A stretch of DNA of 64,000 nucleotides from Diadema setosum. Taxonomy: Eukaryota; Echinodermata; Echinoidea; Diadematoida; Diadematidae. The stretch lies in the NCBI GenBank assembly GCA_033980235.1, contig CM067067.1:23994603-24058602 (forward strand), written 5' to 3'. The position numbers and the translations under genes are program-made. Under the pieces are notes generated by a model. The model was not told where the DNA came from. It worked only from the letters and a program-made list of their open reading frames with translations, and did no database searches. Positions 63,201 through 64,000 of the stretch are shown one piece after another (within the stretch, counting starts at the first letter, position 1; each line of letters opens with the position of its first letter).

Positions 63201-64000
63201 CAGAAACAAGTCAAACCAGTGTAAAAGAAAATGTACGGTCACACAGATTCTCATGAAAGATAGAAATGTGACCTCTCTAAGTATGAACATTCACTGCATT
63301 GCAGTTCTTCCCTCACTGCAGAGTACATTTCCGAGTAAACTTTAAGGTTAAACTGGTTTCTTTTTTTCTTCTTCTTTTGTTTCACTGTGAAAATAGGAGA
63401 AAAGAGCAGAATGATACTTAGAGCGTAAATGATAACGTGATATGTCACGACCGTGGTTTCATTTTGTGGTAGATGCTGGGCGAAATACTCCCCAGCTCTG
63501 ATAGCCACCTTTCTTTATTGACGAATGCTGCGAAAGTGCATTCGCCTGTGTATCTACAGTGCCATCTCGATCTGGGATTTGCTCCCATCATTTTCAGTCC
63601 GAGCCACGAGCAGGTCGATGTTTGCGGTGACAAATGGGGGGGATTTATAAGCTCGTGAGTTCGTAGATACCCACTCCGTTACCTATTGACATGTAATTCC
63701 TGATTCAGCGTTCCAATTTCATTTCTGTCACATGCCGATACCCATGCTATTTTCTCCTTTGCTCTCCCCAAGCATCACTTTGATCACTTTTGTATACTGA
63801 GCGGAAGACTAGAATTCGTCTATTGTTGTCATAGACTTATTAGAACAGGCAAACCCTTCAGTAGAGTTCTTCTTGTCGAAAACGTAAAATACATATAGCG
63901 GGCCCAAGTCGAGGAGGGTAGATACCGGTAAAGGTAAAAATATCAAAGCGCTTGTTTTTTTCATTTGGCGTTCTGGAAAATAGCACACGCGTTTGAGTGC

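Overview
This is a window of animal nuclear DNA. It is AT-rich, has split genes with GT-AG introns, and is dense in microsatellites, tRNA-derived SINEs, non-LTR retrotransposon pieces and MITE-like foldback elements. The repeat style and the protein relationships suggest a marine invertebrate, perhaps an echinoderm or another invertebrate deuterostome. That placement is an inference; no species can be named from the sequence alone.

One protein-coding gene dominates. On the minus strand, from the start codon at 62757 to the stop codon at 12356, lies a complete 15-coding-exon gene for a PLP-dependent glutamate decarboxylase (GAD), the enzyme that makes GABA. I located each exon by translated similarity to animal GAD65/GAD67 and by splice signals. 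All 15 exons join in frame to 1,839 nt (612 residues plus stop), close to the vertebrate enzymes (585-594 residues). The PLP lysine (NPHK, about K420), the HVDAAWGGG segment and the mobile-loop tyrosine (about Y449) are all present. Two of the 14 introns start with GC instead of GT: the 23-kb intron 1 and intron 6. Each is forced by the reading frame.

Layout. Bases 1-11.9 kb lie downstream of GAD and hold no gene I can recognise: a GC-rich patch (2.4-2.9 kb), several foldback elements (4.1, 5.0-5.6 and 6.9-7.3 kb), simple repeats and a SINE (10.3-10.8 kb). The GAD 3' UTR and exons 15 to 2 occupy 12-39.3 kb. Introns there carry MITEs, a tRNA-Thr(CGT) gene on the plus strand in intron 10, LINE fragments in introns 3 and 6, and a broken LINE reverse transcriptase (about 33.95-36.7 kb) in intron 3. 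Intron 1 (39,255-62,393) is almost all repeats: a 267-bp tandem array of a tRNA-like unit (42.3-43.5 kb), two TTAA-flanked MITEs, LINE 3' UTR fragments, a SINE tail, and a 24-bp-arm hairpin at 57.75 kb. Coding exon 1 is at 62.4-62.76 kb. Upstream, a CpG-rich segment with an NRF1-like motif near 63.1-63.2 kb is the likely promoter.

I found no bacterial operon, CRISPR array or new multigene system. The most unusual items are the paired GC-AG introns, the tandem tRNA-like satellite with inverted flanking pieces, a tRNA gene lying between two direct copies of one MITE family, and several foldback families, two of which target TTAA.
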